64,000 nucleotides of DNA from Enteroscipio rubneri (GCF_002899715.1 NZ_PPEK01000002.1:1-64000); one strand, 5' to 3'; counted from the first letter of the stretch, positions 1 to 8,403 are shown. Notes: generated by a model from the sequence alone, not told the origin. Made by a program: numbers and translations.

Positions 1-66
1 AAGTACGTGGCCGAGAGCGAGTGGGGCTCGAGGCGCTATCTGGACGTGACTCTGCTGGAGGGGTAG
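1..66 (+). CDS. C-terminal end of an unidentified protein (partial)
   Basis: The first reading frame is open from the window edge to a TAG at 64-66 and encodes about 21 residues ending in LDVTLLEG. Codon use looks coding, but too little is present to assign a family. The gene is cut by the window edge. It is not in frame with the receiver-domain gene that follows 37 bp later, so it is either a separate upstream gene or the far side of a disruption in the kinase. Confidence 0.35.
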   Translation, partial: KYVAESEWGSRRYLDVTLLEG

Positions 67-103
67 CCGCACCGGACGGCGGGCTTATGAGGCTGTCGGA
101 AAA

Positions 104-676
104 GTGCGCAAGATTCTTGACGGTACCGGCGGCCGGATCCGTGTTTCGAGCGTGGTTGGCCAGGGATCGACCTTTACCGTGGACATCCCTTTCGACGTAC
201 CGATAGAATGCCCGGTCGACGAGGGTGAGGAGGAGGCCGTGTTCGAAGGACCCGTTGCAACCGACGACTCCCTTGCCTATGATTTCACGGGCAGGCGCAT
301 CCTCGTGGCAGAGGACAACGATCTGAACCTCGAGATAGCCGTTGAGCTTCTGTCCATGGTCGGAGCCCAGGTGGACGGTGCGACGACCGGTCTCGAGGCC
401 CTTCGGGCTTTCGCCGATTCCGAACCCGGTCATTATGACATCGTGCTCATGGATGTCCAGATGCCCGAGATGGACGGTTATGAAGCGACGCGCGCCATCC
501 GCGGTCTCGATCGCGCCGATGCGAAAACCGTTCCCATACTCGCGATGACCGCGAACGCGTTCGCGGAGGACGAGGAGCGCAGCCGTGCGTGCGGGATGGA
601 CGGTCACCTGAGCAAACCCCTTGATATTCGTCTGGTTTATGCCACAATAGACGGGTTTCTGGATCGGCGCGGCTAG
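104..676 (+). CDS. Response-regulator receiver protein, C-terminal remnant of a hybrid histidine kinase
   Basis: Residues about 8-30 (GGRIRVSSVVGQGSTFTVDI) match the very end of a histidine-kinase ATPase domain. A complete receiver domain follows, from about residue 65 to 185. The acidic pocket (AEDND), phosphoacceptor Asp (LMDVQMP), the switch Thr (AMTAN) and Lys (SKPLD) are all present, so phosphotransfer to this domain looks possible. The start is a GTG at 104 with no strong ribosome site. The frame stays open upstream only to about position 50, and no G1 box (GTGLGL-like) or H box is encoded there. A normal hybrid kinase would need several hundred more residues upstream. The gene is therefore either a 5'-truncated kinase or a frameshifted one; a functional stand-alone regulator is less likely. 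Confidence 0.7.
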   Translation: MRKILDGTGGRIRVSSVVGQGSTFTVDIPFDVPIECPVDEGEEEAVFEGPVATDDSLAYDFTGRRILVAEDNDLNLEIAVELLSMVGAQVDGATTGLEALRAFADSEPGHYDIVLMDVQMPEMDGYEATRAIRGLDRADAKTVPILAMTANAFAEDEERSRACGMDGHLSKPLDIRLVYATIDGFLDRRG

Positions 677-697
677 CCTCGGGCTCGTCGCGCCATA

Positions 698-736
698 GAG
701 CCGCCCCCGCCCAGGTTCCAAGAAGGAGGGCGGCTC
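698..736 (+). terminator. Possible hairpin after the receiver gene
   Basis: The 9-bp arms GAGCCGCCC (698-706) and GGGCGGCTC (728-736) are perfectly complementary and lie between two plus-strand genes. The loop is long (21 nt) and no T-run follows, so an intrinsic terminator is only a possibility. Confidence 0.3.
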
Positions 737-797
737 AGGGAGCCTCGCACGGGCGGTCGAGCTGCCTGCGGGGCGCGGTGGCAAGGAGATGCGCGGC

Positions 798-1217
798 GTG
801 AAAAGGCTGTTCGCCCAGATCATGAAATTCGGCGTCGTCGGTGTGGTCGCTTTCGCTATCGACTACGGCTTGCTGATCTTTCTAACCGAGGTTTTCGGCA
901 TCCCGTACCTGGTTAGTGCGACCATATCGTTCACGGTGTCCGTGGTGTTCAACTATGTCGCATCGATGCGCTACGTGTTCGCGCACAAGGAGGGCATGAG
1001 CCGACGACGCGAGTTCATGGTGTTCATAGTGCTGTCGGTCATAGGATTGGGCATCAACAACGTGTGCTTGTGGGCGGGCACCGACGTGCTGGGCGTCGAC
1101 TACCGTCTTACGAAGATCGTCGTCACGGCCATCGTCATGGTGTGGAACTTCGTCACGCGCAAGATCTTCTTGGATGCCGGCGACGAGCCCGGAGAGATAC
1201 TGGGCGATATCGAATAG
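798..1217 (+). CDS. GtrA family small membrane protein
   Basis: A small protein of about 139 residues with four predicted membrane segments separated by short polar loops, the usual GtrA layout. The N-terminal MKFGVVG...FAIDYG stretch and the FNYVASMRYVF segment between helices 2 and 3 are typical. Family members are linked to translocating polyprenyl-linked sugars for cell-surface polysaccharides, but the substrate here is unknown. The GTG at 798 is preferred because the ribosome site AAGGAG (783-787) lies about 10 bp ahead of it. An in-frame ATG at 789 would leave almost no spacing. No glycosyltransferase is adjacent in the window, so context does not specify the pathway. Confidence 0.85.
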   Translation: MKRLFAQIMKFGVVGVVAFAIDYGLLIFLTEVFGIPYLVSATISFTVSVVFNYVASMRYVFAHKEGMSRRREFMVFIVLSVIGLGINNVCLWAGTDVLGVDYRLTKIVVTAIVMVWNFVTRKIFLDAGDEPGEILGDIE

Positions 1218-1264
1218 ACGGTGCGTCGCCGAGGCGCCGGGCAGAGGGGCGCCTCGGAAGGCCT

Positions 1265-1297
1265 GGAAAAGAGAACGGATCGCCGCAACGGCGATCC
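1265..1297 (-). terminator. Intrinsic terminator of tRNA-Arg
   Basis: A perfect 9-bp stem, GGATCGCCG (1277-1285) and CGGCGATCC (1289-1297), has a 3-nt loop. On the minus strand it is followed by a T-rich run (GTTCTCTTTTCC). It lies 14 bp downstream of the tRNA 3' end. Confidence 0.7.
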
Positions 1298-1311
1298 GAC
1301 CTACTTCGAAC

Positions 1312-1387
1312 TGGTGCCCTCGACAGGATTCGAACCTGCGGCTTTCTGCTCCGGAGGCAGACGCTCTATCCCCTGAGCTACGAGGGC
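1312..1387 (-). tRNA. tRNA-Arg (CCG)
   Basis: On the minus strand a complete cloverleaf can be drawn: acceptor stem GCCCTCG/CGAGGGC, D-arm with GCTC/GAGC, anticodon stem TCTGC/GCAGA enclosing loop CTCCGGA (anticodon CCG), and T-loop TTCGAAT. The discriminator is A and the CCA end is encoded (TGG at 1312-1314 on the plus strand). The anticodon reads CGG arginine codons, which are common in this GC-rich sequence. Confidence 0.97.
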
Positions 1388-1397
1388 ATGTCGGAAG

Positions 1398-1426
1398 ATT
1401 ATACGCTATCATGGCTCGGACGGAAA
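1398..1426 (-). promoter_or_regulatory. Promoter of tRNA-Arg
   Basis: On the minus strand a perfect -10 box TATAAT lies at 1398-1403, 10 bp upstream of the tRNA 5' end. A weak -35 (TTTCCG, 1421-1426) is 17 bp further away. Confidence 0.55.
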
Positions 1427-1452
1427 ACAAATTCAAGATTTAGGCGCATATC

Positions 1453-2790
1453 ATGGAAACGGTTACGATAGATCGCATGGGCTACGGGGCTCAGGCTGTG
1501 GGGAAGCTCGCCGACGGCAAAACGGTGTTCGTAGAAGGGGGCGCTCCTGGCGATGTGGCGGTCGTCGAAGTCGTCGAGGAGAAACCGGCGTTCGCGCGCG
1601 CGCGCATCGTCTCGCTTGTAAAGCCCTCATCTGATCGTGTGCCTGCGCGGATGGACGACGCTGCGTCCTTCGGCGCCTCATGGGCTCATCTGTCCTACGA
1701 CGCGCAGCTTGCGGCCAAGCGCGGAAATGTATGCGCTGCGCTCACGCGCATTGGTCGTATCGATGAGGATCGCGCCGAAAAACTTGTGCAGCCGTGCGTG
1801 CCGAGCAAGCGCGCGTGGGGATACCGCAACAAGCTCGAGCTTGCTGCCGGGCGCGACCCTCGCGGCAGGTTTTTGCTCGGCTTCTTCCACGAGGGAACGC
1901 ACGATATCGTCGCGGCGGCGTCCTGCCCGCTCGCTCATGATGCCATCGCCAAGGCGCCCGCATCCTTGCGCGGTGCGATCGGGTTTGCTGAAGGTTCGCA
2001 GGATTTGGGGATCTACCGCATCGGCGTGCGCCACAGCCTGAGAACTCGCGAGCTCGAGGTCGCGCTCTGGACGAAGCCGGGCGCGTTTCCGCGGGCGCAC
2101 GTGGCGAAGACCGTCATGAGTGCGCTCAAAGCGACGAGCGTCGTGCGCGTGCTGGCCGATCCGGGCAAGGCGCGCAAGATCAAGGGCGTAGAAACGCTTG
2201 AAGGGAGGGGGCGCTGGGGCGAAGAGCTTTTGGACATGCGCTTCGAGACTTCTGCGCCATCGTTTTTCCAGGTGAACACCGCCCAGGCTGAGAGGCTGGT
2301 GATCGAGGTCGTCGAAGGGCTGGGAGGCACGATGGGCCCAGAGGGTCCGGAGGGTCTCGATGGTTTACTCGTGGCAGACCTGTACGCGGGCGGCGGAACC
2401 TTTAGTGTGCCGCTTGCCTTGGCGGGAGCGGATGTCGTTGCCGTCGAAGCGGCCGGCACATCGGTCCGCGATCTGCGTCGCAATGCCGATGCGAACGGTG
2501 TGGACATCGACGTCGTGGGGGGCGATGCTGCACGCGAGCTGCCCGACATCGGCGATATCGACGCGCTCGTCGTCGATCCGCCGCGGTCGGGACTCGCCGA
2601 CGGCGTCGTGGAGAGCATTGCTGCCGTCGCACCTGCGCGCGTCGCATACGTGAGCTGCAATCCGTCCACGTGGGCACGCGATGCGGCGCGTTTCGAGGGG
2701 GAAGGGTACCGCTTGGTACGCGCTCAACCGGTTGATCTGTTCCCTCAGACCTACCACGTCGAGGTCGTAAGCGTGTTCGAACGGGTCTAA
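1453..2790 (+). CDS. TRAM-domain class I SAM-dependent RNA (uracil-5) methyltransferase, TrmA/RlmD family
   Basis: At 445 residues this has the normal length and order for the family: an N-terminal TRAM RNA-binding domain (about 1-60, DRMGYGAQAVG), a central domain, and a C-terminal Rossmann methyltransferase. The SAM-binding loop is DLYAGGGTFSVPLA, the substrate motif is VVDPPRSG, the nucleophilic Cys is in YVSCNPSTWARD, and the catalytic Glu is near the end in YHVEVVSVFER. These point to 5-methyluridine formation in 23S rRNA or tRNA. The region that in RlmD carries the CxxxxxCGGC iron-sulfur ligands reads DDAASFGASWAH here, so three of four cluster cysteines are missing and only the SCPLAH cysteine remains. 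Which uridine is modified cannot be told from sequence. Confidence 0.92.
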   Translation: METVTIDRMGYGAQAVGKLADGKTVFVEGGAPGDVAVVEVVEEKPAFARARIVSLVKPSSDRVPARMDDAASFGASWAHLSYDAQLAAKRGNVCAALTRIGRIDEDRAEKLVQPCVPSKRAWGYRNKLELAAGRDPRGRFLLGFFHEGTHDIVAAASCPLAHDAIAKAPASLRGAIGFAEGSQDLGIYRIGVRHSLRTRELEVALWTKPGAFPRAHVAKTVMSALKATSVVRVLADPGKARKIKGVETLEGRGRWGEELLDMRFETSAPSFFQVNTAQAERLVIEVVEGLGGTMGPEGPEGLDGLLVADLYAGGGTFSVPLALAGADVVAVEAAGTSVRDLRRNADANGVDIDVVGGDAARELPDIGDIDALVVDPPRSGLADGVVESIAAVAPARVAYVSCNPSTWARDAARFEGEGYRLVRAQPVDLFPQTYHVEVVSVFERV

Positions 2791-2873
2791 ACGCGCCTGC
2801 TCGAACACGCTGACATTCGGGAGACGGGCGGTTTTCGCCTGTTCGGGGCAGGGGGCGCATCCCTTGTCCCGAG

Positions 2874-2909
2874 TTCTCGCTGCGGGCGGGGATGCACCCG
2901 CAGCGAGAA
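2874..2909 (-). terminator. Strong hairpin downstream of the MaoC-like gene
   Basis: A perfect 13-bp stem (TTCTCGCTGCGGG at 2874-2886, complement at 2897-2909) with a 10-nt loop begins 10 bp after the minus-strand stop codon. It also lies 84 bp past the convergent methyltransferase. It lacks a clear T-tract on either side, so it may act as a bidirectional or mRNA-stabilising hairpin. Confidence 0.5.
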
Positions 2910-2918
2910 GCGGTTCTG

Positions 2919-3350
2919 CTAATCGACGAGGAACTTGAGGATATGGGTAGCCACGCAGACGACCGTGCCGTCTTGGTTAGTGATAACAACGTCCGCATAC
3001 GTCTTCATCTCGGCTTCGTCGACGCGCGTGACGGTGTAGGTGGCCGTGAGCGTGTCACCGAAGTAGACGGGGTTCACGAAGCGCACATGATCGTAGCCGT
3101 ACGATGCGCTGGGAATAGGCGACTCGTACTTCTGTTGGATAAGGGTCGAGGCGGTGCTGCCGAGTGCGAAGGCGAGCACGCCGTGGACGATACGGGTGCC
3201 GTAGCGCGTGCTCTTCATGAACGCCTCGTTGAAATGCATCTGGCTGAAGTCGCCGGTGATGCCGCCGAACTGGTAGACGTCTGATTCGCTGACTGTCTTG
3301 GTGAAGCTGCACGTGTTGCCAACTTCCAACGGTATGATGCTCGTGCCCAT
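2919..3350 (-). CDS. MaoC family (R)-specific enoyl hydratase-like protein
   Basis: A 143-residue single hotdog-fold protein. The hydratase-2 signature is visible near residues 31-43 as GDFSQMHFNE, giving the catalytic Asp and His, followed by the conserved R-I-V-H-G segment. Relatives hydrate trans-2-enoyl-CoA or act in short-chain acyl metabolism; the acyl substrate here is not evident. The ATG at 3348-3350 follows a GGAGGA ribosome site. The gene is divergent from a LysR regulator 263 bp away, so that regulator may control it. Confidence 0.88.
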   Translation of the reverse strand: MGTSIIPLEVGNTCSFTKTVSESDVYQFGGITGDFSQMHFNEAFMKSTRYGTRIVHGVLAFALGSTASTLIQQKYESPIPSASYGYDHVRFVNPVYFGDTLTATYTVTRVDEAEMKTYADVVITNQDGTVVCVATHILKFLVD

Positions 3351-3613
3351 CGTCGTTCCTCCTCTGCTTTACGGTACGTTCGTTGCGACCCGACGCGCGA
3401 AATGCGCGTGTAGGCGACGCTGTTCCAGCATACGCTATCGCAGGGCGCTTTTGCCTGTGCATTGTTTTGACGGGAATGCGCCGGTTTCATGCAACGCATC
3501 GCTCGGAAGAGCACCGGGCGAAAGGGCGGTGTTGGGGAGGGCGCTTTGAAGCCTGACGCCCTATACTGGATGGTTGTTAATCGCAAGTCCGCGAGGGCAT
3601 CGAAAGGGTCGCA

Positions 3614-4537
3614 ATGAATCTTGCGCAACTGTACTATTTTCAGCATCTTGCCGAGATCCAACACTACACGCGCGCTGCCGAGGACCTCTGCATCTCGCAG
3701 TCCGCCCTGTCGCATTCCATCTCCGCCCTCGAAAAGGAACTGGGCTGCCCGCTATTCTCCCGCGAGGGACGCACGGTCGCGCTCACCGAGGACGGGCGGC
3801 TCTTCAAGCGGTCGGTCGACAATGGCCTCATGGATATCGAGGGCGGCATCGCGGAGGTGAAGCGGCGCCATGGGCGGTTCTCGGGGACGGTCAGCGTGGG
3901 TGCTATCGCCACTGTGCGATCGGATTATCTGCCTGCGGCAATGAAAGCCTATCGCGAGGAGTATGGACCATTCGTCGATTTTCGCATCGCGCAAGGGGAG
4001 ACTGAAACGCTCAATAAGCTGCTTGACGAAGGGGGATGCGATCTTGTGATAGCCGGCCCCGTCGAAAGGCCTCGCGTCGCATGCGAGACGCTGTTCTACC
4101 AGCGTCTCGTTGTGGCTGTCGGACGGGGACACGCGCTTGCTGCGCTCGACAAGGTGTCTTACGACGATCTGGCGGGATGCGACATCGTCACGTATCGATC
4201 GGGGATTGCCTGCGGCGACACGCTCGATGCCTTCCTGAGAAGAACCGGCGCCCCGCTCGACGAGATGAATCTCATACGCAACTACGAGGATGAGATCATT
4301 CTCGGGGCGCTGGTCGTGCGCGAGCCCGTTGTCGCCCTGACGATGCTGACATCGAATCTGCTGCCGAACCCTGACATGGCCGTGCTGCCGCTCGCCGTGG
4401 AGGGCGCACGGGAATTCTACCCGGTATCTTTGACGTATCGGGAGAAGACGTTCCGCGATCCTGCCGCTCAGGCGTTCATCAACTTTGCGCGCACGTTTGA
4501 AGCGCCGCCCTATGTTCGCGACGACTTCCCGTTTTAA
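3614..4537 (+). CDS. LysR family transcriptional regulator
   Basis: 307 residues. An N-terminal winged helix-turn-helix (about 1-60; LAEIQHYTRAAEDLCISQS followed by an LSHSISALEKELGCPLF recognition region) precedes a periplasmic-binding-type effector domain from about residue 90 onward. Length and layout are standard. Divergent orientation from the MaoC-like gene suggests control of that gene and itself. The 3' end overlaps the convergent ketopantoate reductase gene by 4 bp. The effector is unknown. Confidence 0.93.
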   Translation: MNLAQLYYFQHLAEIQHYTRAAEDLCISQSALSHSISALEKELGCPLFSREGRTVALTEDGRLFKRSVDNGLMDIEGGIAEVKRRHGRFSGTVSVGAIATVRSDYLPAAMKAYREEYGPFVDFRIAQGETETLNKLLDEGGCDLVIAGPVERPRVACETLFYQRLVVAVGRGHALAALDKVSYDDLAGCDIVTYRSGIACGDTLDAFLRRTGAPLDEMNLIRNYEDEIILGALVVREPVVALTMLTSNLLPNPDMAVLPLAVEGAREFYPVSLTYREKTFRDPAAQAFINFARTFEAPPYVRDDFPF

Positions 4538-5469
4538 GCAAGCACGTATTCCCGGATGAAGCGCTCGATGCCGGTTACGCAGGCAACAAGGGTCTCGTTG
4601 ACAGGAGTGGGAACGCCGTAACGCGCGCCCTGTGCGACCACGGCTCCGTTGATGACCCCGATCTCGGTGGGGCGGTGCTTTTCCAGACTCTGCAAGATGG
4701 AGGGCTTGAAGTCATAAGGAAGACCCGCCCGCGCGAGTTCCAGTACGTCCATCGGATCTTCGTAGGTGAGCGTGATGCCCGCGGCATTGGCCACGGCCAT
4801 GCCCTCTTGCACTGCGGCCTTGGCCGTGGCGACGAGGTTCTCTTCCTGGTACATCGCGCCGTAGGGAAGGCGCGTGATGCCGCATACCGCGCCCGTCGCC
4901 ACGTTGACAAGCAGCTTGTCCCAGATGACTCCCATGATGTTGTCGGAGACGATGCAATGCATCCCCGCGCTTTCGAAAGCAGCGCCGATGCGCCGGACGC
5001 GTTCGGTGATGCTGCCGTCGAGTTCTCCGATGAAGGTGTCCTTGCCGGGCAGCGTGGCTTGGACGCGCCCAGGTTCAAGCAGCATGCCGCCGATGTAGGT
5101 CTTGCCGCCGATGACGTGCTCCGATCCGACGATGGCGCAGAGCGCGTCTTCTGCGCCGAGTCCGTTTTGCAGCGACATGACAACAGTCTCGTCGCCTATG
5201 AGGCTCATGTTGTCGCGTATGGTCTGTTCCGTGTCGAACGATTTGCACAGCACGATGACAAGATCCGCTTCTCCCATGCCGGCGGCGCTCTCATGACCGA
5301 GCACGGGCGCTGTACGCTCGCCATTCGGCTCCACAAGAACCAGGCCCGTCTCATTCACGGCGTCCATGTGCGCCTTGCGTCCGATTAGATGCACCTCGTT
5401 GCCATCGAGCGCAAGCGCTCCTCCGATGGCACTTCCAAGCGATCCTGCTCCTAGAATGCAGACTTTCAT
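4534..5469 (-). CDS. 2-dehydropantoate 2-reductase (ketopantoate reductase, ApbA/PanE family)
   Basis: 311 residues with an N-terminal Rossmann fold (MKVCILGAGSLGSAIGG, the NADPH-binding glycine motif) and a C-terminal helical domain. IWDKLLVNVATGAVCG supplies the catalytic Lys, and KHRPTEIGVINGAVV is the conserved C-terminal region. The family reduces ketopantoate to pantoate for coenzyme A synthesis, although many paralogues act on other 2-keto acids and no pan genes are nearby. The ATG at 5467-5469 is preceded by GAGGAGG at good spacing. The frame continues upstream, but that extension resembles no part of the family. Confidence 0.9.
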   Translation of the reverse strand: MKVCILGAGSLGSAIGGALALDGNEVHLIGRKAHMDAVNETGLVLVEPNGERTAPVLGHESAAGMGEADLVIVLCKSFDTEQTIRDNMSLIGDETVVMSLQNGLGAEDALCAIVGSEHVIGGKTYIGGMLLEPGRVQATLPGKDTFIGELDGSITERVRRIGAAFESAGMHCIVSDNIMGVIWDKLLVNVATGAVCGITRLPYGAMYQEENLVATAKAAVQEGMAVANAAGITLTYEDPMDVLELARAGLPYDFKPSILQSLEKHRPTEIGVINGAVVAQGARYGVPTPVNETLVACVTGIERFIREYVLA

Positions 5470-5902
5470 GCATGCCTCCTCGTTCGATGTTGCGTTGCGG
5501 TTTGCAGCGCGGGCTTCGAGCGAATTCTCCGTGCGGCCGGAGATGGGTGTGGCCCGTATGCCGCTTGGTCCCTTTGCATACGCTCGCGTATGCCGCGGTT
5601 GCAGTCTGACCATCATCGCACATTCCAGGCTCCTGCGCGCGGTGGAGTGCGGAGGAGGTGCCGGTTTTCAGATCGGCGCGAACCTGTTTTTGACAGGAGG
5701 GTTGCAGAAAACGATGCGACCGAAGGACCGCCCTATGGCCGCCGTGAATGTTATAAGGTTTTTCCCTCCATAAAGCCATCACCTGCTAGAATCTTCCTTC
5801 GTGTATGGTGAAAACCGCTCGCGAAGTGCCCGGAACGCGTTCCCGCGGGGCAGCATCCGATGCAAGGCGAGCTTGAATGAGAAGATGCGAGAAGGAGCCG
5901 AC
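5470..5902. other. Intergenic region with the cyclophilin promoter
   Basis: This 433-bp gap separates divergent genes. No convincing gene is present; open frames here look like random GC-rich frames. An extended -10 (TGCTAGAAT, TG at 5784-5785, box 5787-5792) on the plus strand would start transcription about 100 bp ahead of the cyclophilin gene. TTGACA occurs near 5690 but without a matching -10. Confidence 0.5.
5784..5792 (+). promoter_or_regulatory. Extended -10 promoter of the cyclophilin gene
   Basis: TGCTAGAATC fits the TGnTAGAAT extended -10 also seen upstream of mreB and of the manganese riboswitch. No good -35 is visible, as expected for extended -10 promoters. Confidence 0.45.
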
Positions 5903-6436
5903 ATGGCGCAGTACACTCCGGAATACCTGCCGACGGGCGATGAGATCGCCGTCATCAAGACCTCGAAGGGCGATATCCGCGTGCAGTTGGCCGGCAAGGA
6001 TGCCCCGATTCACGTGGGCAACTTCGTCGAGCTCGCCCGCAAGGGCTTCTACGACGGCCTGAAGTTCCACCGCCACGTCCCCGGCTTCGTCATCCAGGGC
6101 GGCTGCCCGAACACCCGCGATCTGACCTCGGATGAGGTCGTGAAGAAGGCCGGCAACCCCTTCGCGGGCCTCGGCACGGGCGGTCCGGGCTACTCCATCA
6201 AGGAGGAGTACTCCACCAACCCCAACAACAAGCACCTCGACGGCGCTCTCGCCATGGCACGTTCACAGGATCCCAATTCTGCCGGCTCGCAGTTCTATTT
6301 GTGCCTCGGTCCGCAGCATACGCTCGACTCGGGCTATACGGTGTTCGGACAGACGGTCGAGGGCAAGGACGTCATCGGCCAGCTGCGTGTGGGTGATGTG
6401 ATCGAGACGATCGAGATCGAGAACGCTGTCGACTAG
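5903..6436 (+). CDS. Peptidyl-prolyl cis-trans isomerase, cyclophilin type
   Basis: 177 residues forming one cyclophilin domain. The segment FYDGLKFHRHVPGFVIQGG contains the catalytic Arg-equivalent region, and SAGSQFYLCLGPQHTLDSGY is the conserved active-site wall. There is no signal peptide, so it is cytosolic and likely a folding helper. The ATG at 5903 is chosen because AAGGAG lies 5 bp ahead of it and the protein then starts as cyclophilins usually do (the frame is open further upstream). It is followed 37 bp later by the TPR protein gene, possibly in one transcript. Confidence 0.95.
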   Translation: MAQYTPEYLPTGDEIAVIKTSKGDIRVQLAGKDAPIHVGNFVELARKGFYDGLKFHRHVPGFVIQGGCPNTRDLTSDEVVKKAGNPFAGLGTGGPGYSIKEEYSTNPNNKHLDGALAMARSQDPNSAGSQFYLCLGPQHTLDSGYTVFGQTVEGKDVIGQLRVGDVIETIEIENAVD

Positions 6437-6473
6437 CGCGTTCGCCCCGTTTTCCAAGAAACGAAGGAAGCAG

Positions 6474-7838
6474 ATGAACAACGAGGTATTCCAGCAAGCC
6501 CGTGCGAGCTACGCGCGCAAGGACTACGAAGGCGCTCTGGCGGCGTACACGCGCTGCCTGCAGGACGCCGGCCATCCTCTCGCTCCGGGCGAGCTGGGGC
6601 TGCTCTACCACCAAATCGGCAACTGCCTGATCAAGCTCAAGAACCCGAACGAAGCCATCCATGCTTACACGCAGGCAACGGCCGACGCGGCCTACGATGC
6701 GTGCGGGGCGGTGAACTACAACCTTGGTATGGCCTATGCGTCGCTCCACGACTACGAAGATGCGGTCAAGCATTTCGAGATCGCGGTATCTGATGCGAAG
6801 TACGACGCGCGCTACAAGGCCTATACCGGTATGGGCAATGCATTGCTCAAACTCGGCAAGTCCGCCGAGGCGGGTGTTGCGTTCCGCGAGGCTGCGCTCG
6901 ACGAGGCCAATCCCGATCCTACGAAAGCCCTTTTGAATCTGGGCGTGTGCTTCATGGCGCTCGACCGTCCTGCTGATGCCGTGGCATCGTACGAAAGCGC
7001 TCTGCAGTTCGATATGCAGCCGGATACGCGCAACAAGCTCTATGCGAACCTCGGCCAAGCCTATGTCGCCTGCGGCCAGATGCAGAAGGCGGTCAATGCC
7101 TTCGAAGAATCGATTACCGACAAAACGTATTTCCTATCCGATTCGGCAAGCGTCGACTACCAGCGCGCCATCGCGGCGGTGGCTCAGGGAACATCCGAGA
7201 TTACACAGGTCATTCAGCCTATACCGGCTGCCGCCTCGGCAGACATGTCAGGGCTCGATGTTGCCGCGGACGGAACGGCCGTCTACGTCGATCAGGATCC
7301 CTACGCTGGCGCCCAGGATCCTTACTACTATGCTGACCCATATGCTCAGCAGAGTCCCTACGGCGTCTCCGAGAGCGAGGATCGGTTCTTCAATGCCAGC
7401 GACGAGGAGCTTGAGCAATGGTCGCGAGGCCTCGCGAAGCAGGACCGCAAGCGCCGCAACGTCGGACTCAAGATCGTCGTCGTTATCATCGTGCTGCTGC
7501 TGCTCGCTTTCGGCGCCGCGGTGTTCCTGTACACGCAAGGTTGGGGCTATCCGTCTCAGGAGACCGTCGTGGAGGAGCTGTTTGCCGACCCGCAAGCGGC
7601 ATCGTTGGTGTTCTCCTCGGAGGTGCCGGCTGATCAGATCGAGTCTATGACGGGTCTTATCTCGCAGGATTCTGACGTCGCCATCGACGGTATGAATCGT
7701 TCTATGAGCGCTTCGACCGTGTACGTAACCGCCACCACGCCCGAGGGCGGCGAGGTCCAGTACGAGGTCTCCCTCGTTCGCGACCTCGCAGGTTGGAAGG
7801 TATCGAACGTCGAGCTGTACTTCCCGAGTCAGAACTGA
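6474..7838 (+). CDS. Tetratricopeptide-repeat protein with a single membrane anchor
   Basis: 454 residues. Residues about 1-220 are TPR units (ARASYARKDYEGALAAYTRC, IGNCLIKLKNPNEAIHAYTQ, LGMAYASLHDYEDAVKHFE and others). A tyrosine/aspartate-rich linker follows (about 260-300), then a basic patch and one membrane helix at about 335-355 (IVVVIIVLLLLAFGAAVFL). The C-terminal tail of about 100 residues would be outside the membrane. TPR domains bind other proteins; no specific function can be assigned. It sits between a cyclophilin and ndk and ends at an intrinsic terminator. Confidence 0.88.
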   Translation: MNNEVFQQARASYARKDYEGALAAYTRCLQDAGHPLAPGELGLLYHQIGNCLIKLKNPNEAIHAYTQATADAAYDACGAVNYNLGMAYASLHDYEDAVKHFEIAVSDAKYDARYKAYTGMGNALLKLGKSAEAGVAFREAALDEANPDPTKALLNLGVCFMALDRPADAVASYESALQFDMQPDTRNKLYANLGQAYVACGQMQKAVNAFEESITDKTYFLSDSASVDYQRAIAAVAQGTSEITQVIQPIPAAASADMSGLDVAADGTAVYVDQDPYAGAQDPYYYADPYAQQSPYGVSESEDRFFNASDEELEQWSRGLAKQDRKRRNVGLKIVVVIIVLLLLAFGAAVFLYTQGWGYPSQETVVEELFADPQAASLVFSSEVPADQIESMTGLISQDSDVAIDGMNRSMSASTVYVTATTPEGGEVQYEVSLVRDLAGWKVSNVELYFPSQN

Positions 7839-7840
7839 CG

Positions 7841-7864
7841 AAAACGGCTTTGTGCCGTTTTGCC
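7841..7864 (+). terminator. Intrinsic terminator after the TPR gene
   Basis: AAAACGGC (7841-7848) pairs with GCCGTTTT (7854-7861) around a 5-nt loop. The stem starts 3 bp after the stop codon and ends in a short T-run. Confidence 0.65.
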
Positions 7865-7927
7865 GTCCTGAGTGAGGCGGCTTGGTTCACCAATGCAATG
7901 TTTCCAAACGAGAAAGAGGGAATCACC

Positions 7928-8332
7928 ATGGCAGTGCAGAAGACCTACACCATGATCAAGCCTGACGGTGTGAAGAACGGCCACATCGGCGAAATCGTCA
8001 ATCGCTTCGAGCGGGCGGGCCTCAGGATCGAGCGTATGGAGCTTGGGATGGTCACCGACGAGCAGGCGAAAGCCAACTACGCCGAGCATGAGGGCAAGCC
8101 GTTTTATAAAGGCCTCATCTCGTACATCACGAGCGGACCTGTGGTGAAGATGGTCGTTTCCGGTGAAGGCGCGGTGGCAAAGTGCCGCTCGCTCATGGGC
8201 GCCACTAATCCGGCGGAAGCTGCCCCCGGCACGATTCGCGGTGACTTCGGTCTTATCATGGATGAAAATGTCATCCACGGATCCGACTCTCCCGAGTCCG
8301 CCGAGCGTGAAATCGGTATTTTCTTCGCGTAA
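7928..8332 (+). CDS. ndk: Nucleoside diphosphate kinase
   Basis: 134 residues, the normal length. It opens with the family start KTYTMIKPDGVKNG and carries the phosphorylated active-site His in NVIHGSDSPESAEREI. It transfers phosphate from ATP to other nucleoside diphosphates via phosphohistidine. The ATG at 7928 follows GAGAAAGAGGG at suitable spacing; the open frame upstream crosses the preceding terminator and is not coding. It appears to be a single-gene unit. Confidence 0.97.
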   Translation: MAVQKTYTMIKPDGVKNGHIGEIVNRFERAGLRIERMELGMVTDEQAKANYAEHEGKPFYKGLISYITSGPVVKMVVSGEGAVAKCRSLMGATNPAEAAPGTIRGDFGLIMDENVIHGSDSPESAEREIGIFFA

Positions 8333-8403
8333 GAAGGCGCGCCAGCCATCCGGTGGACGCACCGATTTGACGCACGGGAAGGCTTTCGTGCCGGCGTTCA
8401 TTG

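Noticed and set aside
882-1436. Minus-strand frame covering the tRNA-Arg region
   Set aside because: It runs through a structured tRNA gene and antisense to GtrA, so it is not protein coding.
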